Below, piece after piece: positions 1 to 7,648 of a stretch of 16,723 nt of DNA (position 1 is its first letter; the number at the start of each line of letters is the position of its first letter). Source of the DNA: an uncultured Eubacteriales bacterium (lineage in GTDB: Bacteria > Bacillota > Clostridia > Peptostreptococcales > Anaerovoracaceae); NCBI GenBank assembly GCA_900547295.1, contig URGK01000059.1:1-16723 (forward strand), written 5' to 3'. Under the pieces are notes generated by a model, which had not been told where the DNA came from, ran no database searches, and worked only from the letters and a program-made list of their open reading frames with translations. Position numbers and translations under genes: made by a program.

Positions 1-528
1 GCCGTCTCCGTCTGCCTCAGGCTGAAGCAGCGGTCCCTTACTTCCCACCGTCAAAGTATACTTTGTCTTTGCAATCGTAAGCTTCTGAGGTTTGCCTGTA
101 ACCGAAAAAAGCGCATAAGCCTCCCCTGTGTACTTATCTGTATCCTTTGCAGTAACTATTACTTTGTATTCTCCTATCTCACTTATAGTTTCTGTTTCTT
201 CATAAATTTCTTCACTGAAGCTATGTATACGATAGTATTTCACCACATACTCATCAGGCTCTAAAACAAGGTCTTCCTGGGAACCGTCGTCTGCACTGTC
301 AATCTTACCGCTGACGTAAAGAACCTCAGGCGTTACTTCTGAGCCGTCTGCCATAACCAGATAGCTGTCAAGAACAACCGTAAACTTATCTATACTGATT
401 TTGTCATATTCCTGTACTGCTGCCGCACTTCCTTGCGTCTGTGCATATCCGCCTGTTGCCGATGTAAACAGCAGTACTATGAAAACTAGCAGCACTGTTA
501 CACGCGCCGGTATTTTTTTATCTTTCAT
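1..528 (-). CDS. Secreted protein with Ig-like domain (partial, C-terminus beyond window edge)
   Basis: An open frame of 176 codons runs from an ATG at 528-526 to the left edge without a stop, so the C-terminus is missing. The first 29 residues form a signal peptide: basic MKDKK start, hydrophobic core VTVLLVFIVLLF, and a probable signal peptidase site after GYA29. The mature part is acidic, has no membrane segment, and around residues 120-150 reads GEYKVIVTAKDTDKYTG followed by a beta-strand-like FSVTGK, typical of bacterial Ig-like/MBG-type repeats in clostridial surface proteins. A following PQKLTIAKTKYTLTVGSK with a later EADGDG suggests the start of another Ig-like (Big_2-like) repeat. 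The ribosome binding site is weak. The gene lies 18 bp after the guaA stop with no terminator between, so it may be read from the gua operon. Exact function is unknown; a cell-wall or adhesive role is inference. Confidence 0.75.
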   Translation of the reverse strand, partial: MKDKKIPARVTVLLVFIVLLFTSATGGYAQTQGSAAAVQEYDKISIDKFTVVLDSYLVMADGSEVTPEVLYVSGKIDSADDGSQEDLVLEPDEYVVKYYRIHSFSEEIYEETETISEIGEYKVIVTAKDTDKYTGEAYALFSVTGKPQKLTIAKTKYTLTVGSKGPLLQPEADGDG

Positions 529-546
529 TTTGTCCGTCAAATCATA

Positions 547-1530
547 TTATTCCCACTCAATTGTTGATAAAGGCTTGTCTGAGATATCCCAAAGCACTCT
601 GTTAACTCCGTCAACCTCAGCCATAATTCTGTCACGAATTGTAGCTAATACGCTAAACGGAATTTCAACAGCCTTGGCTGTTACGGCATCAACTGTATCT
701 ACGGCACGAATTACTACAGCCCAGCCCATATATCTCTTGCCGTCTTTAATTCCCGTTGATTTAAGATCAGGAATTGCAACGAAGTACTGCCAAGGCGCAG
801 GATTGAGCTTGCCGATTTCTTCTCTTACGATAGCATCCGCTTCTCTTACGGCTTCAAGTCTGTCCCTTGTAATAGCTCCTGTGCATCTTACTCCAAGTCC
901 CGGACCCGGGAACGGCTGTCTGTATACCATATTGTCAGGAAGTCCAAGCTGCTTACCTACAACTCTTACTTCGTCTTTGTATAAGAATTTTACAGGTTCA
1001 ACCAGTTCAAACTGTAAGTCTTCAGGAAGACCGCCGACATTGTGGTGAGCCTTAACTCCGTCTGACTCCAAGATATCAGGGTAAATTGTGCCCTGTCCCA
1101 AGAATTCTATACCGTCAAGCTTTCTTGCCTCTTCTTCAAATACTCTGATGAACTCATCGCCTATGATTTTTCTCTTGCGTTCAGGGTCGTCAACACCTGC
1201 AAGCTTGTCTAAAAATCTGTCAACCGCATCAACATAAACAAGGTTTGCGCCAAGTTCGTTCTTGAATACCTGTATAACCTGTTCAGGCTCTCCCTTACGG
1301 AGCAGTCCGTGATTAACGTGTACGCATACAAGCTGATTGCCTATTGCTTTTATGAGGAGTGCTGCCACTACTGATGAGTCTACACCGCCTGACAGTGCAA
1401 GCAGTACCTTTTTATCTCCCACCTGTGCTTTGATTTCCGCTATCTGCTCATCTATAAATTTCTGAGCAAGATCAGGGGTTATAATTCTTTCCAGTGTTTC
1501 CGGACGTAAGTTTTCTTTTGAGATTGCCAT
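547..1530 (-). CDS. guaA: GMP synthase ATP-pyrophosphatase subunit, lacking glutaminase domain
   Basis: The enzyme adenylates XMP and aminates it to GMP, the last step of guanine nucleotide synthesis. The 327-residue product has the PP-loop LALSGGVDSSV (about residues 44-54), the ERKRKIIGDEF block, the QGTIYPDILES and KAHHNVGGLP motifs, the YRQPFPGPGLGVR segment, and the terminal TIEWE of the dimerisation domain. Full bacterial GuaA is about 510-525 residues; here the whole class I glutamine amidotransferase domain is absent. The start is nevertheless clean: an AGGAGG box lies just upstream, in the 16-bp gap after guaB, so this is not a broken gene. Segments such as WQYFVAIPDLKSTGI and VEIPFSVL resemble the separate archaeal GuaAb subunit more than E. 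coli GuaA. It presumably needs a GATase partner encoded elsewhere, or uses free ammonia. Family is certain; archaeal-type placement is from memory of sequences. Confidence 0.93.
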   Translation of the reverse strand: MAISKENLRPETLERIITPDLAQKFIDEQIAEIKAQVGDKKVLLALSGGVDSSVVAALLIKAIGNQLVCVHVNHGLLRKGEPEQVIQVFKNELGANLVYVDAVDRFLDKLAGVDDPERKRKIIGDEFIRVFEEEARKLDGIEFLGQGTIYPDILESDGVKAHHNVGGLPEDLQFELVEPVKFLYKDEVRVVGKQLGLPDNMVYRQPFPGPGLGVRCTGAITRDRLEAVREADAIVREEIGKLNPAPWQYFVAIPDLKSTGIKDGKRYMGWAVVIRAVDTVDAVTAKAVEIPFSVLATIRDRIMAEVDGVNRVLWDISDKPLSTIEWE

Positions 1531-1546
1531 AAATCTATTCCTCCTA

Positions 1547-3055
1547 TTATTTGATTACATTGTTTGAAGTATCCTTGAGAATTACATCGTGAGAGCCGCC
1601 CTCAACGATTGAGGTTGCCGATACTATTGTCAGCTTTGCCTTGTCCTGCAATTCTCTGATTGTAAGCGCGCCGCAGTTGCACATTGTGGATTTAACCTTT
1701 GTAAGTGACACGTTTACGTTATCGTGAAGTGAGCCTGCATACGGAACATATGAATCAACGCCCTCTTCAAATTTCATTCTCGCATCTCCGCCAAGGTCGT
1801 ATCTCTGCCAGTTTCTCGCTCTGTTGGAGCCCTCGCCCCAGTATTCCTTGACATAGTTGCCGTTTATATTCAGCTTGGCTGTAGGTGACTCGTCAAATCT
1901 TGAGAAGTATCTGCCAAGCATCAGGAAGTCTGCTCCCATTGCAAGCGCAAGTGTCATATGGTAATCATATACTATACCTCCGTCTGAACAGATTGGTATA
2001 TATATGCCTGTTTCCTCAAAGTATTCATTTCTGGCCTGCGCAACCTCTATTACCGCAGAAGCCTGTCCTCTGCCTATGCCTTTCTGCTCTCTTGTGATAC
2101 ATATGGAGCCTCCGCCAATACCGATTTTGACAAAGTCGGCGCCTGCCTCCGCCAGATATCTGAAGCCTTCGGCATCAACAACGTTGCCTGCTCCGACCTT
2201 AACTTCATCGCCGTATTTATATCTGATATATTTAATAGTATCTGCCTGCCACTCCGAATATCCTTCGGAAGAATCTATGCACAGGATATCAGCGCCCGCC
2301 TCTACAAGAGCCGGAACTCTCTGCTCATAATCTCTGGTATTGATACCTGCCCCCACAACATATCTCTTGTGGTCGTCAAGGAGTTCATTAGGATTGTTTT
2401 TGTGAGAATCGTAATCCTTACGGAATACAAAATATGCAAGCCTCTGGTTTTTGTCTATGATAGGAAGAGCATTGAGTTTGTGATCCCACAGCATATCGTT
2501 TGCTTCCGAAAGAGTAATTCCCTCGTGTCCGTATACAAGCTCTGAAAACGGAGTCATAAATGTTTCTATTTTATCATCCATGCTCATTCTGCTGATACGG
2601 TAATCTCTGCTTGTTACAATACCAAGTATTTTGCCGTCTGCAGTACCGTCATCGGTAATCGCTATGGTTGAATGTCCCATACGCTCCTTGAGCTCTAAAA
2701 CATCTCTCAGAGTCTGGTCAGGTCTTAAATTGGAATCGCTTGTAACAAAGCCTGCCTTGTGGTTCTTGACTCTGCTTACCATTGCAGCCTGACTTTCAAC
2801 CGACTGTGATCCGAATATAAAGGAAACTCCGCCCTCCTTTGCAAGAGCTATAGCCATACCGTCGTCCGAAACGGCCTGCATTACAGCAGACGTCAGAGGT
2901 ATATTCATACTCAGTGCCGGCTCTTCACCTTTTTTAAACTTGACAATAGGTGTCTTAAGGCTTACGTTTTCTACTCTGCATTCTTTTGATGAATATCCCG
3001 GAATAAGCAGGAATTCATTGAAGGTTCTTGATGGTTCATTTATATACTGCGCCAT
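1547..3055 (-). CDS. guaB: IMP dehydrogenase (Tritrichomonas-like clade)
   Basis: The enzyme oxidises IMP to XMP with NAD+, the committed step to GMP. The 502-residue protein is a TIM barrel interrupted by a Bateman (two CBS) module at about residues 95-220, the second half of which contains LNALPIIDKNQRL. The catalytic loop GIGGGSICITREQKG places the nucleophilic cysteine at position 319. The mobile flap reads EGSNRARNWQRYDLGG and contains the Arg-Tyr pair. The barrel end CSDGGIVYDYHMTLALAMGA and the later STMCNCGALTI are nearly the same as I remember for Tritrichomonas foetus IMPDH, which also has 503 residues and Cys319. This is not the usual Bacillus/E. coli GuaB type, whose loop reads SICTTR. 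The ATG at 3055 is preceded by AAAGGAGAA. It is the first gene of a guaB-guaA operon. Confidence 0.95.
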   Translation of the reverse strand: MAQYINEPSRTFNEFLLIPGYSSKECRVENVSLKTPIVKFKKGEEPALSMNIPLTSAVMQAVSDDGMAIALAKEGGVSFIFGSQSVESQAAMVSRVKNHKAGFVTSDSNLRPDQTLRDVLELKERMGHSTIAITDDGTADGKILGIVTSRDYRISRMSMDDKIETFMTPFSELVYGHEGITLSEANDMLWDHKLNALPIIDKNQRLAYFVFRKDYDSHKNNPNELLDDHKRYVVGAGINTRDYEQRVPALVEAGADILCIDSSEGYSEWQADTIKYIRYKYGDEVKVGAGNVVDAEGFRYLAEAGADFVKIGIGGGSICITREQKGIGRGQASAVIEVAQARNEYFEETGIYIPICSDGGIVYDYHMTLALAMGADFLMLGRYFSRFDESPTAKLNINGNYVKEYWGEGSNRARNWQRYDLGGDARMKFEEGVDSYVPYAGSLHDNVNVSLTKVKSTMCNCGALTIRELQDKAKLTIVSATSIVEGGSHDVILKDTSNNVIK

Positions 3056-3115
3056 TTAATTCTCCTTTATAACTATATGTAAATGTAATAACTTTTTTAA
3101 AAAATATTATCTTTC

Positions 3116-3144
3116 ATTATACAACATTCGTTTTTTCTGTTCAA
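3116..3144 (-). promoter_or_regulatory. guaBA promoter
   Basis: On the minus strand TTGAAC (3144-3139) is followed after exactly 17 bp by TATAAT (3121-3116). This predicts a start near 3109 and a leader of roughly 50 nt before guaB. That leader is too short for a purine-type riboswitch, and I see no such fold. An AAAGGAGAA ribosome binding site ends the leader. Confidence 0.8.
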
Positions 3145-3206
3145 TATATAACCGGGGATTTGTTTTAAAAAACCAGTAAAAATCGCACTGTCCTGCCGTC
3201 ATTTCC

Positions 3207-3235
3207 TTACTTTTCACATTTGTAAGTGATAGAAT
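3207..3235 (+). promoter_or_regulatory. Possible dtxR-family gene promoter with overlapping CTTAC/GTAAG dyad
   Basis: A TAGAAT -10-like box at 3230-3235 has a poor TTACTT -35 match 17 bp upstream. The region is overlapped by a dyad: CTTAC (3206-3210) and GTAAG (3222-3226). The dyad is near the size of DtxR-family operators and could serve autoregulation, but its centre is not symmetric. The gene itself has a good GGAGG at 3257-3261. Confidence 0.4.
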
Positions 3236-3268
3236 ATTTCTGTAATTTATCAGATTGGAGGTTTCAAT

Positions 3269-3634
3269 ATGCGTTTACACGAATCCGGTGAGATGTATCT
3301 TGAAACAATTTATGTGCTTTCTAAACAGATTGGAGATGTCAGATCTCTCGATGTTGCAGAATATATGAATTTTTCAAAGCCAAGTGTAAGCCGCGCTGTC
3401 AGACTTCTCAAAGAAGGCGAATTTATCACAGTTGACAAAGACGGATATATCACTCTTACCGATGCCGGCCGCGAAATCGCGGAGAAAATCTACGAACGCC
3501 ACACTCTGCTTACAAATTTTCTCACAGGACTTGGAGTCGATGAGGAAACAGCAGCAGATGATGCATGCAAAATGGAGCATGACATCAGCGACACAGTATT
3601 TGAGGCAATCAAAAATCATGTAGCGGGCAGATAG
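3269..3634 (+). CDS. DtxR/MntR-family metal-dependent transcriptional regulator
   Basis: The 121-residue protein begins HESGEMYLETIYVLS, the hallmark of the DtxR/MntR N-terminal winged-helix domain. The helix-turn-helix lies at about residues 26-48 (DVAEYMNFSKPSVSRAVRLL) and the wing at 52-63. The dimerisation region (75-115) carries ERH78 and C100-KM-E103-H104. By alignment from memory, DtxR site 2 uses Met10, Cys102, Glu105 and His106, while Bacillus MntR has Asp8, Glu99, Glu102 and His103. This protein has Met9, Cys100, Glu103 and His104, i.e. the iron-type set. There is no SH3-like third domain, as in MntR-sized members. Start: GGAGG at 3257-3261, seven bases before ATG. The gene is monocistronic and divergent from guaB. 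Targets are not visible here; iron sensing is inference. Confidence 0.9.
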   Translation: MRLHESGEMYLETIYVLSKQIGDVRSLDVAEYMNFSKPSVSRAVRLLKEGEFITVDKDGYITLTDAGREIAEKIYERHTLLTNFLTGLGVDEETAADDACKMEHDISDTVFEAIKNHVAGR

Positions 3635-3649
3635 TTCAAAAAAGACTCA

Positions 3650-3677
3650 GGGACTTTCGCTTAAATGCGAAAGTCCC
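3650..3677. terminator. Bidirectional intrinsic terminator between dtxR-family gene and PFOR
   Basis: A perfect 11-bp stem, GGGACTTTCGC and GCGAAAGTCCC, closes a 6-nt loop. On the minus strand it is followed by a T-run (TCTTTTTT read from 3645 downward), a good terminator for PFOR, whose stop is about 20 bp away. The plus-strand tail (TTTAGT) is weaker but the hairpin also ends the regulator transcript. Confidence 0.88.
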
Positions 3678-3696
3678 TTTAGTATGTCAAAGTTGT

Positions 3697-6600
3697 TTAT
3701 TTCATTTCTGAAAGTTTCTTGTAGCCCTCGTATCTTTCCATTGCCTGTTTTTCTGTCAGTTCAAACAGCTTGTCGGCAACCTGAGGGAATTCCTTTGCAA
3801 GTGATGAATATCTTGTCTGTCCCATAATGAATTCCTTGAATTTGCCGTTTGGCTCTTTTGAATCGAGGATAAACGGATTTTCACCCTTTTCTTTGAGCAT
3901 AGGGTTGTATCTGTAAAGCTGCCAGTAACCGCAGTCAACAGCATCCTTGATGTTTTCCTGTGATTTGCCCATACCCTTTGAAAGACCGTGGTTGATGCAA
4001 GGTGCGTAGCAGATTATAAGTGAAGGTCCGTCGTAGCTTTCTGCTTCTGTGATAGCCTTCATAAGCTGGTTCTTGTCTGCGCCCATTCCAACCTGTGCAA
4101 CATATACATATCCGTATGACATTGCCTGCTTGCCCAGGTCTTTTTTGCGGATTCTCTTTCCGGAAGCCGCAAACTTGGCAATAGCTGCTGTAGGAGTCGA
4201 CTTGGAAGCCTGACCTCCTGTATTTGAGTATACTTCTGTATCGAATACAAGAACGTTGATGTTTTCGCCTGAAGCAAGAACGTGGTCAAGTCCGCCGTAG
4301 CCGATATCGTAAGCCCAGCCGTCACCGCCAAGAGCCCATACAGATTTCTTTACAAGGTAATCCTTCTTCTCTGCAATACGCTGGCAAAGTCTGATTATTA
4401 TATCGTCATTTGTATTAAGGTCTTCGATTTCTCTGAGTACAGCTTCGCTCTTTTCTCTTGATACTGAACCGTCATTCATATTGTCAAGCCATTCAACGAC
4501 AGCTTCTCTGAGTGACTCGTCAACGTCAAGCTGGAGCAGCGCTCTCATGTCGTGTTCGATTTTTTCTCTCATCTGCTTCTGAGCCAGGAACAGTCCGTAT
4601 CCAAATTCAGCATTGTCTTCAAACAGCGAGTTTGACCACGCAGGTCCTCTGCCGTTTTCGTCAGTGCAGTAAGGCATTGACGGTGCTGAAGCGCCCCATA
4701 TTGATGAGCAGCCTGTTGCGTTTGCAATCATCATTCTGTCGCCAAACAGCTGAGTTATGAGCTTGATGTACGGAGTCTCTCCGCAGCCTGCGCATGCGCC
4801 TGAGAATTCAATGTACGGTTTTGCAAACTGACTTCCCTTTACAGTATGAGTGTCAACAAGCTTATCCTTGCGAGGAATGCTCATTGCATACTTCCAGTCG
4901 TCAGCTTCCTGAAGTTCTTCTGCGTAAGGCTTCATTACAAGAGCCTTTTCCTTTGCAGGACATATGTCTGCGCAGTTGCCGCAGCCAAGACAGTCAAGAG
5001 CTGAAACCTGCATTCTGTAGTGATGTCCCTTGAGTTCCTTGCCGATTGCAGGGATTGTTCTGAATGACTGTGGAGCCTTTGCTTTTTCTTCGTCTGTAAG
5101 CAGTACAGGTCTGATTGCCGCATGCGGACATACAAATGAACACTGGTTACACTGAATACAGTTTTCTTCTTTCCATTCAGGAAGCATGATTGCAACACCG
5201 CGTTTTTCGTATGCGCTTGTGCCTGACGGGAATGTACCGTCTTCTCTGCCTGAGAATGCACTTACAGGAAGATCGTCACCCTCCTGATGGTTCATAGGGA
5301 TAAGAATTTCTTCTATGAATTCAGGAAGCTCTTCGTATTTTTCCTTAGGGTTCTGAACATCAGCCCATTCTTCTGGAATTTCAACCTTATGGATAGCAGT
5401 AATGCCCTTGTCTACAGCAGCGCAGTTCATATCTACTATCTTTTGGCCTTTTTTCTTGTATGTCTTTTCGATACCTTCCTTGAGATACTTGATTGCGTCA
5501 TCTAAAGGCATAACCTCTGAAAGCTTGAAGAATGCAGCCTGCATTATCATATTGATTCTGCCGCCCAGACCGATTTCCGATGCTATCTTCCAGCCGTCTA
5601 TAATGTAGAAGTTTATGTCCTTTCTTGCTAAATCTCTCTTAACCTTTGCAGGCAGATGATTTTCGATTTCCTCAGGAGTCCACAGACAGTTGAGCAGGAA
5701 TGTGCCGCCCTTCTTGAGGTCCTTGAGCATATCGTACTGTCTCAGGTATGCCTGATTGTGACAGGCAACAAAGTCAGCGTGATTTATAAGGTAGGTTGAC
5801 TGTATAGGGTGTTCACCGAATCTCAGATGTGAGATTGTAACTCCGCCTGATTTCTTGGAGTCATATGAGAAATACCCCTGCGCATAAAGGTCAGTCTTGT
5901 CACCTATGATTTTGATTGCAGTCTTGTTTGCGCCTACTGTACCGTCTGAGCCAAGTCCCCAGAACTTGCACTTGATAGTTCCCTCAGGTTCTCTTGCGAT
6001 ACCTTCAGTGAACGGAAGTGAGTGACCTGTAACGTCATCTTCGATACCTACTGTGAAGTTGTTCTTAGGTCTCTTGTGATACAGATTGTCAAATATTGAA
6101 TGTATCATTCCAGGAGTTGTGTCCTTGGAGCCAAGACCGTATCTGCCACCGTATACCTCAGGAGCGTTTTTCTCTCCGTAAAGAGCTGTTCTTACGTCCT
6201 GATAAAGAGGTTCGCCCAGCGCGCCCGGTTCCTTTGTTCTGTCTAATACTGCAATTCTTTCAACAGTTCTAGGCAGTACATCAAGGAAATATTCCTTAAC
6301 AAAAGGTCTGTAAAGTCTTACTTTGATAAGTCCTACTCTGTGACCCTCTGATATAAGCTTGTTCATTGTTTCTTCGATTGTTTCACATACAGAACCCATT
6401 GCAACGATTACGTTCTCTGCATCAGGTGCGCCGACATAATCGAAAGGCTTGTATTTTCTGCCTGTAAGCTCACCGATTTTGTTCATATATTCAACTACGA
6501 TTTCAGGCACTGCATCATAGAACTTGTTTGAAGATTCTCTTGCCTGGAAAAAGATATCAGGGTTCTGTGCTGTACCTCTGATTACAGGGTGGGCAGGGTT

Positions 6601-7227
6601 TAACGCTCTTGCTCTGAACTCTGCAACTGCGTCCCAGTCGACCATTTTTCTTAAGTCGTCGTAATCGAGAACCTCTATCTTCTGAATTTCGTGTGAAGTT
6701 CTGAAGCCGTCAAAGAAGTGTACGAAAGGTACTCTTGATTTGATTGAAGCAAGATGTGCGATACCGCCAAGGTCCATTACTTCCTGTACTGAGCTTGATG
6801 CCAGCATTGCAAATCCTGTCTGTCTGCACGCCATTACATCGGAGTGGTCTCCGAATATGCAGAGCGCGTGTGTTGATACTGTTCTTGCTGCAACATGTAA
6901 AACGCCCGGTAATAATTCACCTGCTATTTTGTACATATTAGGTATCATCAGAAGCAGCCCCTGTGATGATGTGAAAGTTGTAGTAAGCGCTCCTGCGGAA
7001 AGTGCTCCGTGCACTGTTCCCGCTGCACCTGCTTCAGACTGCATTTCAGCGATTTTAACAGTCTGTCCGAAAATGTTCTTCTTACCATATGCCGCCCATT
7101 CATCAACAGACTCAGCCATTGGAGAAGACGGTGTAATCGGGTAAATAGCAGCTACGTCTGTAAACGCATACGCAACGTGTGCCGCAGCTGTATTTCCGTC
7201 CATAGTTTTCATTCTGCGATTGGCCAT
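3697..7227 (-). CDS. nifJ: Pyruvate:ferredoxin (flavodoxin) oxidoreductase
   Basis: The enzyme converts pyruvate and CoA to acetyl-CoA, CO2 and reduced ferredoxin, the central energy step of clostridial fermentation. The 1176-residue length is normal for the single-chain homodimeric form. Domain I begins with YPITPSSPMAE near residue 30 and includes EMQSEAGAAG. An inserted 2[4Fe-4S] ferredoxin domain has C690-x2-C-x2-C-x3-C700 and a second set starting at C746 (CLGCGNCADIC). The C-terminal thiamine diphosphate domain has the proximal cluster cysteines C812 and C815 (CAGCGETP), the cofactor motif GDGWAYDIGYGG from 968, and VYSNTGGQAS. Reduced ferredoxin could supply an [NiFe] hydrogenase such as the one implied by the hyp operon, but this is inference. 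The start is fixed by GGAGG at 7239-7243. The gene is monocistronic with its own promoter and terminator. Confidence 0.97.
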   Translation of the reverse strand: MANRRMKTMDGNTAAAHVAYAFTDVAAIYPITPSSPMAESVDEWAAYGKKNIFGQTVKIAEMQSEAGAAGTVHGALSAGALTTTFTSSQGLLLMIPNMYKIAGELLPGVLHVAARTVSTHALCIFGDHSDVMACRQTGFAMLASSSVQEVMDLGGIAHLASIKSRVPFVHFFDGFRTSHEIQKIEVLDYDDLRKMVDWDAVAEFRARALNPAHPVIRGTAQNPDIFFQARESSNKFYDAVPEIVVEYMNKIGELTGRKYKPFDYVGAPDAENVIVAMGSVCETIEETMNKLISEGHRVGLIKVRLYRPFVKEYFLDVLPRTVERIAVLDRTKEPGALGEPLYQDVRTALYGEKNAPEVYGGRYGLGSKDTTPGMIHSIFDNLYHKRPKNNFTVGIEDDVTGHSLPFTEGIAREPEGTIKCKFWGLGSDGTVGANKTAIKIIGDKTDLYAQGYFSYDSKKSGGVTISHLRFGEHPIQSTYLINHADFVACHNQAYLRQYDMLKDLKKGGTFLLNCLWTPEEIENHLPAKVKRDLARKDINFYIIDGWKIASEIGLGGRINMIMQAAFFKLSEVMPLDDAIKYLKEGIEKTYKKKGQKIVDMNCAAVDKGITAIHKVEIPEEWADVQNPKEKYEELPEFIEEILIPMNHQEGDDLPVSAFSGREDGTFPSGTSAYEKRGVAIMLPEWKEENCIQCNQCSFVCPHAAIRPVLLTDEEKAKAPQSFRTIPAIGKELKGHHYRMQVSALDCLGCGNCADICPAKEKALVMKPYAEELQEADDWKYAMSIPRKDKLVDTHTVKGSQFAKPYIEFSGACAGCGETPYIKLITQLFGDRMMIANATGCSSIWGASAPSMPYCTDENGRGPAWSNSLFEDNAEFGYGLFLAQKQMREKIEHDMRALLQLDVDESLREAVVEWLDNMNDGSVSREKSEAVLREIEDLNTNDDIIIRLCQRIAEKKDYLVKKSVWALGGDGWAYDIGYGGLDHVLASGENINVLVFDTEVYSNTGGQASKSTPTAAIAKFAASGKRIRKKDLGKQAMSYGYVYVAQVGMGADKNQLMKAITEAESYDGPSLIICYAPCINHGLSKGMGKSQENIKDAVDCGYWQLYRYNPMLKEKGENPFILDSKEPNGKFKEFIMGQTRYSSLAKEFPQVADKLFELTEKQAMERYEGYKKLSEMK

Positions 7228-7265
7228 AATAAATTAATCCTCCAGATAAATAATTGTTCAAATTG

Positions 7266-7283
7266 TTGTTAACAAATTCTTAA
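7266..7283. promoter_or_regulatory. Possible Rex-like site in the PFOR leader
   Basis: The 10-bp palindrome TTGTTAACAA (7266-7275) lies in the leader. Read on the minus strand, the 18-bp element ends in TTAACAA, one perfect half of the clostridial Rex consensus TTGTTAA-N4-TTAACAA; the other half matches about 4 of 7 positions. Rex, the NADH/NAD+ sensor, controls fermentation genes in Clostridia. The match is only partial. Confidence 0.3.
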
Positions 7284-7286
7284 CTT

Positions 7287-7309
7287 TTTTGTATTGATGT
7301 AATACAAAA
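7287..7309. promoter_or_regulatory. Inverted repeat at the PFOR transcription start (candidate operator)
   Basis: Arms of 9 bp (TTTTGTATT and AATACAAAA) flank GATGT, directly next to the -10 box and centred near the predicted +1. The same TTGTA/TACAA core recurs at 7312, 7342, 7357 and 7364, so several copies surround the promoter. It could bind a repressor or form a 5' hairpin. No specific regulator can be named. Confidence 0.5.
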
Positions 7310-7310
7310 T

Positions 7311-7339
7311 ATTGTATCAGTTATACTATGATATGTCAA
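7311..7339 (-). promoter_or_regulatory. PFOR gene promoter
   Basis: On the minus strand a perfect TTGACA (7339-7334) is separated by 17 bp from TACAAT (7316-7311), one base from consensus. Transcription should start near 7304, giving a leader of about 75 nt. This is the strongest promoter in the window, fitting a highly expressed catabolic enzyme. Confidence 0.88.
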
Positions 7340-7369
7340 CATTGTACCTTACTTAATACAATATACAAA

Positions 7370-7588
7370 ATTCACCACAAAATAGCAAGCTTATTAATTT
7401 TAACACCGCTTTTTGTCATTTTTCTATCTTTAAATTAACTATTTTGCTTTGAAAACAATTTAGTATGTAATTTCGGACGTATCAGTTACGAAACAAAAAA
7501 ATATTTTTTATTTCTTTTCACTAGATATTTTTAATTTTTTTAATGCTTATGCACAATTTTCATTACATTTTTTCCCTTTTTACAATTC
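7370..7588. other. A/T-rich intergenic stretch without a recognisable gene
   Basis: Between the PFOR promoter region and the SDR promoter there are about 220 bp of very A/T-rich DNA. It has short homopolymers and one weak dyad (TTTCG near 7472 with CGAAA near 7490). No credible coding frame, tRNA or terminator is visible in it. Confidence 0.6.
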
Positions 7589-7616
7589 TTGACTAAACTT
7601 TATTTTAGGGTAAAAT
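7589..7616 (+). promoter_or_regulatory. SDR gene promoter
   Basis: TTGACT (7589-7594) and TAAAAT (7611-7616) are separated by 16 bp. They lie about 30 bp before the AGGAG ribosome binding site at 7638-7642. Confidence 0.65.
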
Positions 7617-7648
7617 ATACTTAGCAATACATACATCAGGAGAAATTT

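Noticed and set aside
401..1048. Long plus-strand open frame of 215 codons over guaA and the secreted-protein gene
   Set aside because: It lies antisense to guaA, whose motifs are unmistakable, has low-complexity Ser/Thr-rich product and no ribosome binding site; a shadow frame.
547..1546. guaA as a frameshifted or truncated full-length GMP synthase
   Set aside because: Upstream there are only 16 bp to the guaB stop, with a perfect AGGAGG; no GATase residues are found in any frame, so it is a complete separate subunit.
3056..3115. Purine or PRPP riboswitch before guaB
   Set aside because: The leader from the predicted start is only about 50 nt and lacks any matching stems or a terminator.
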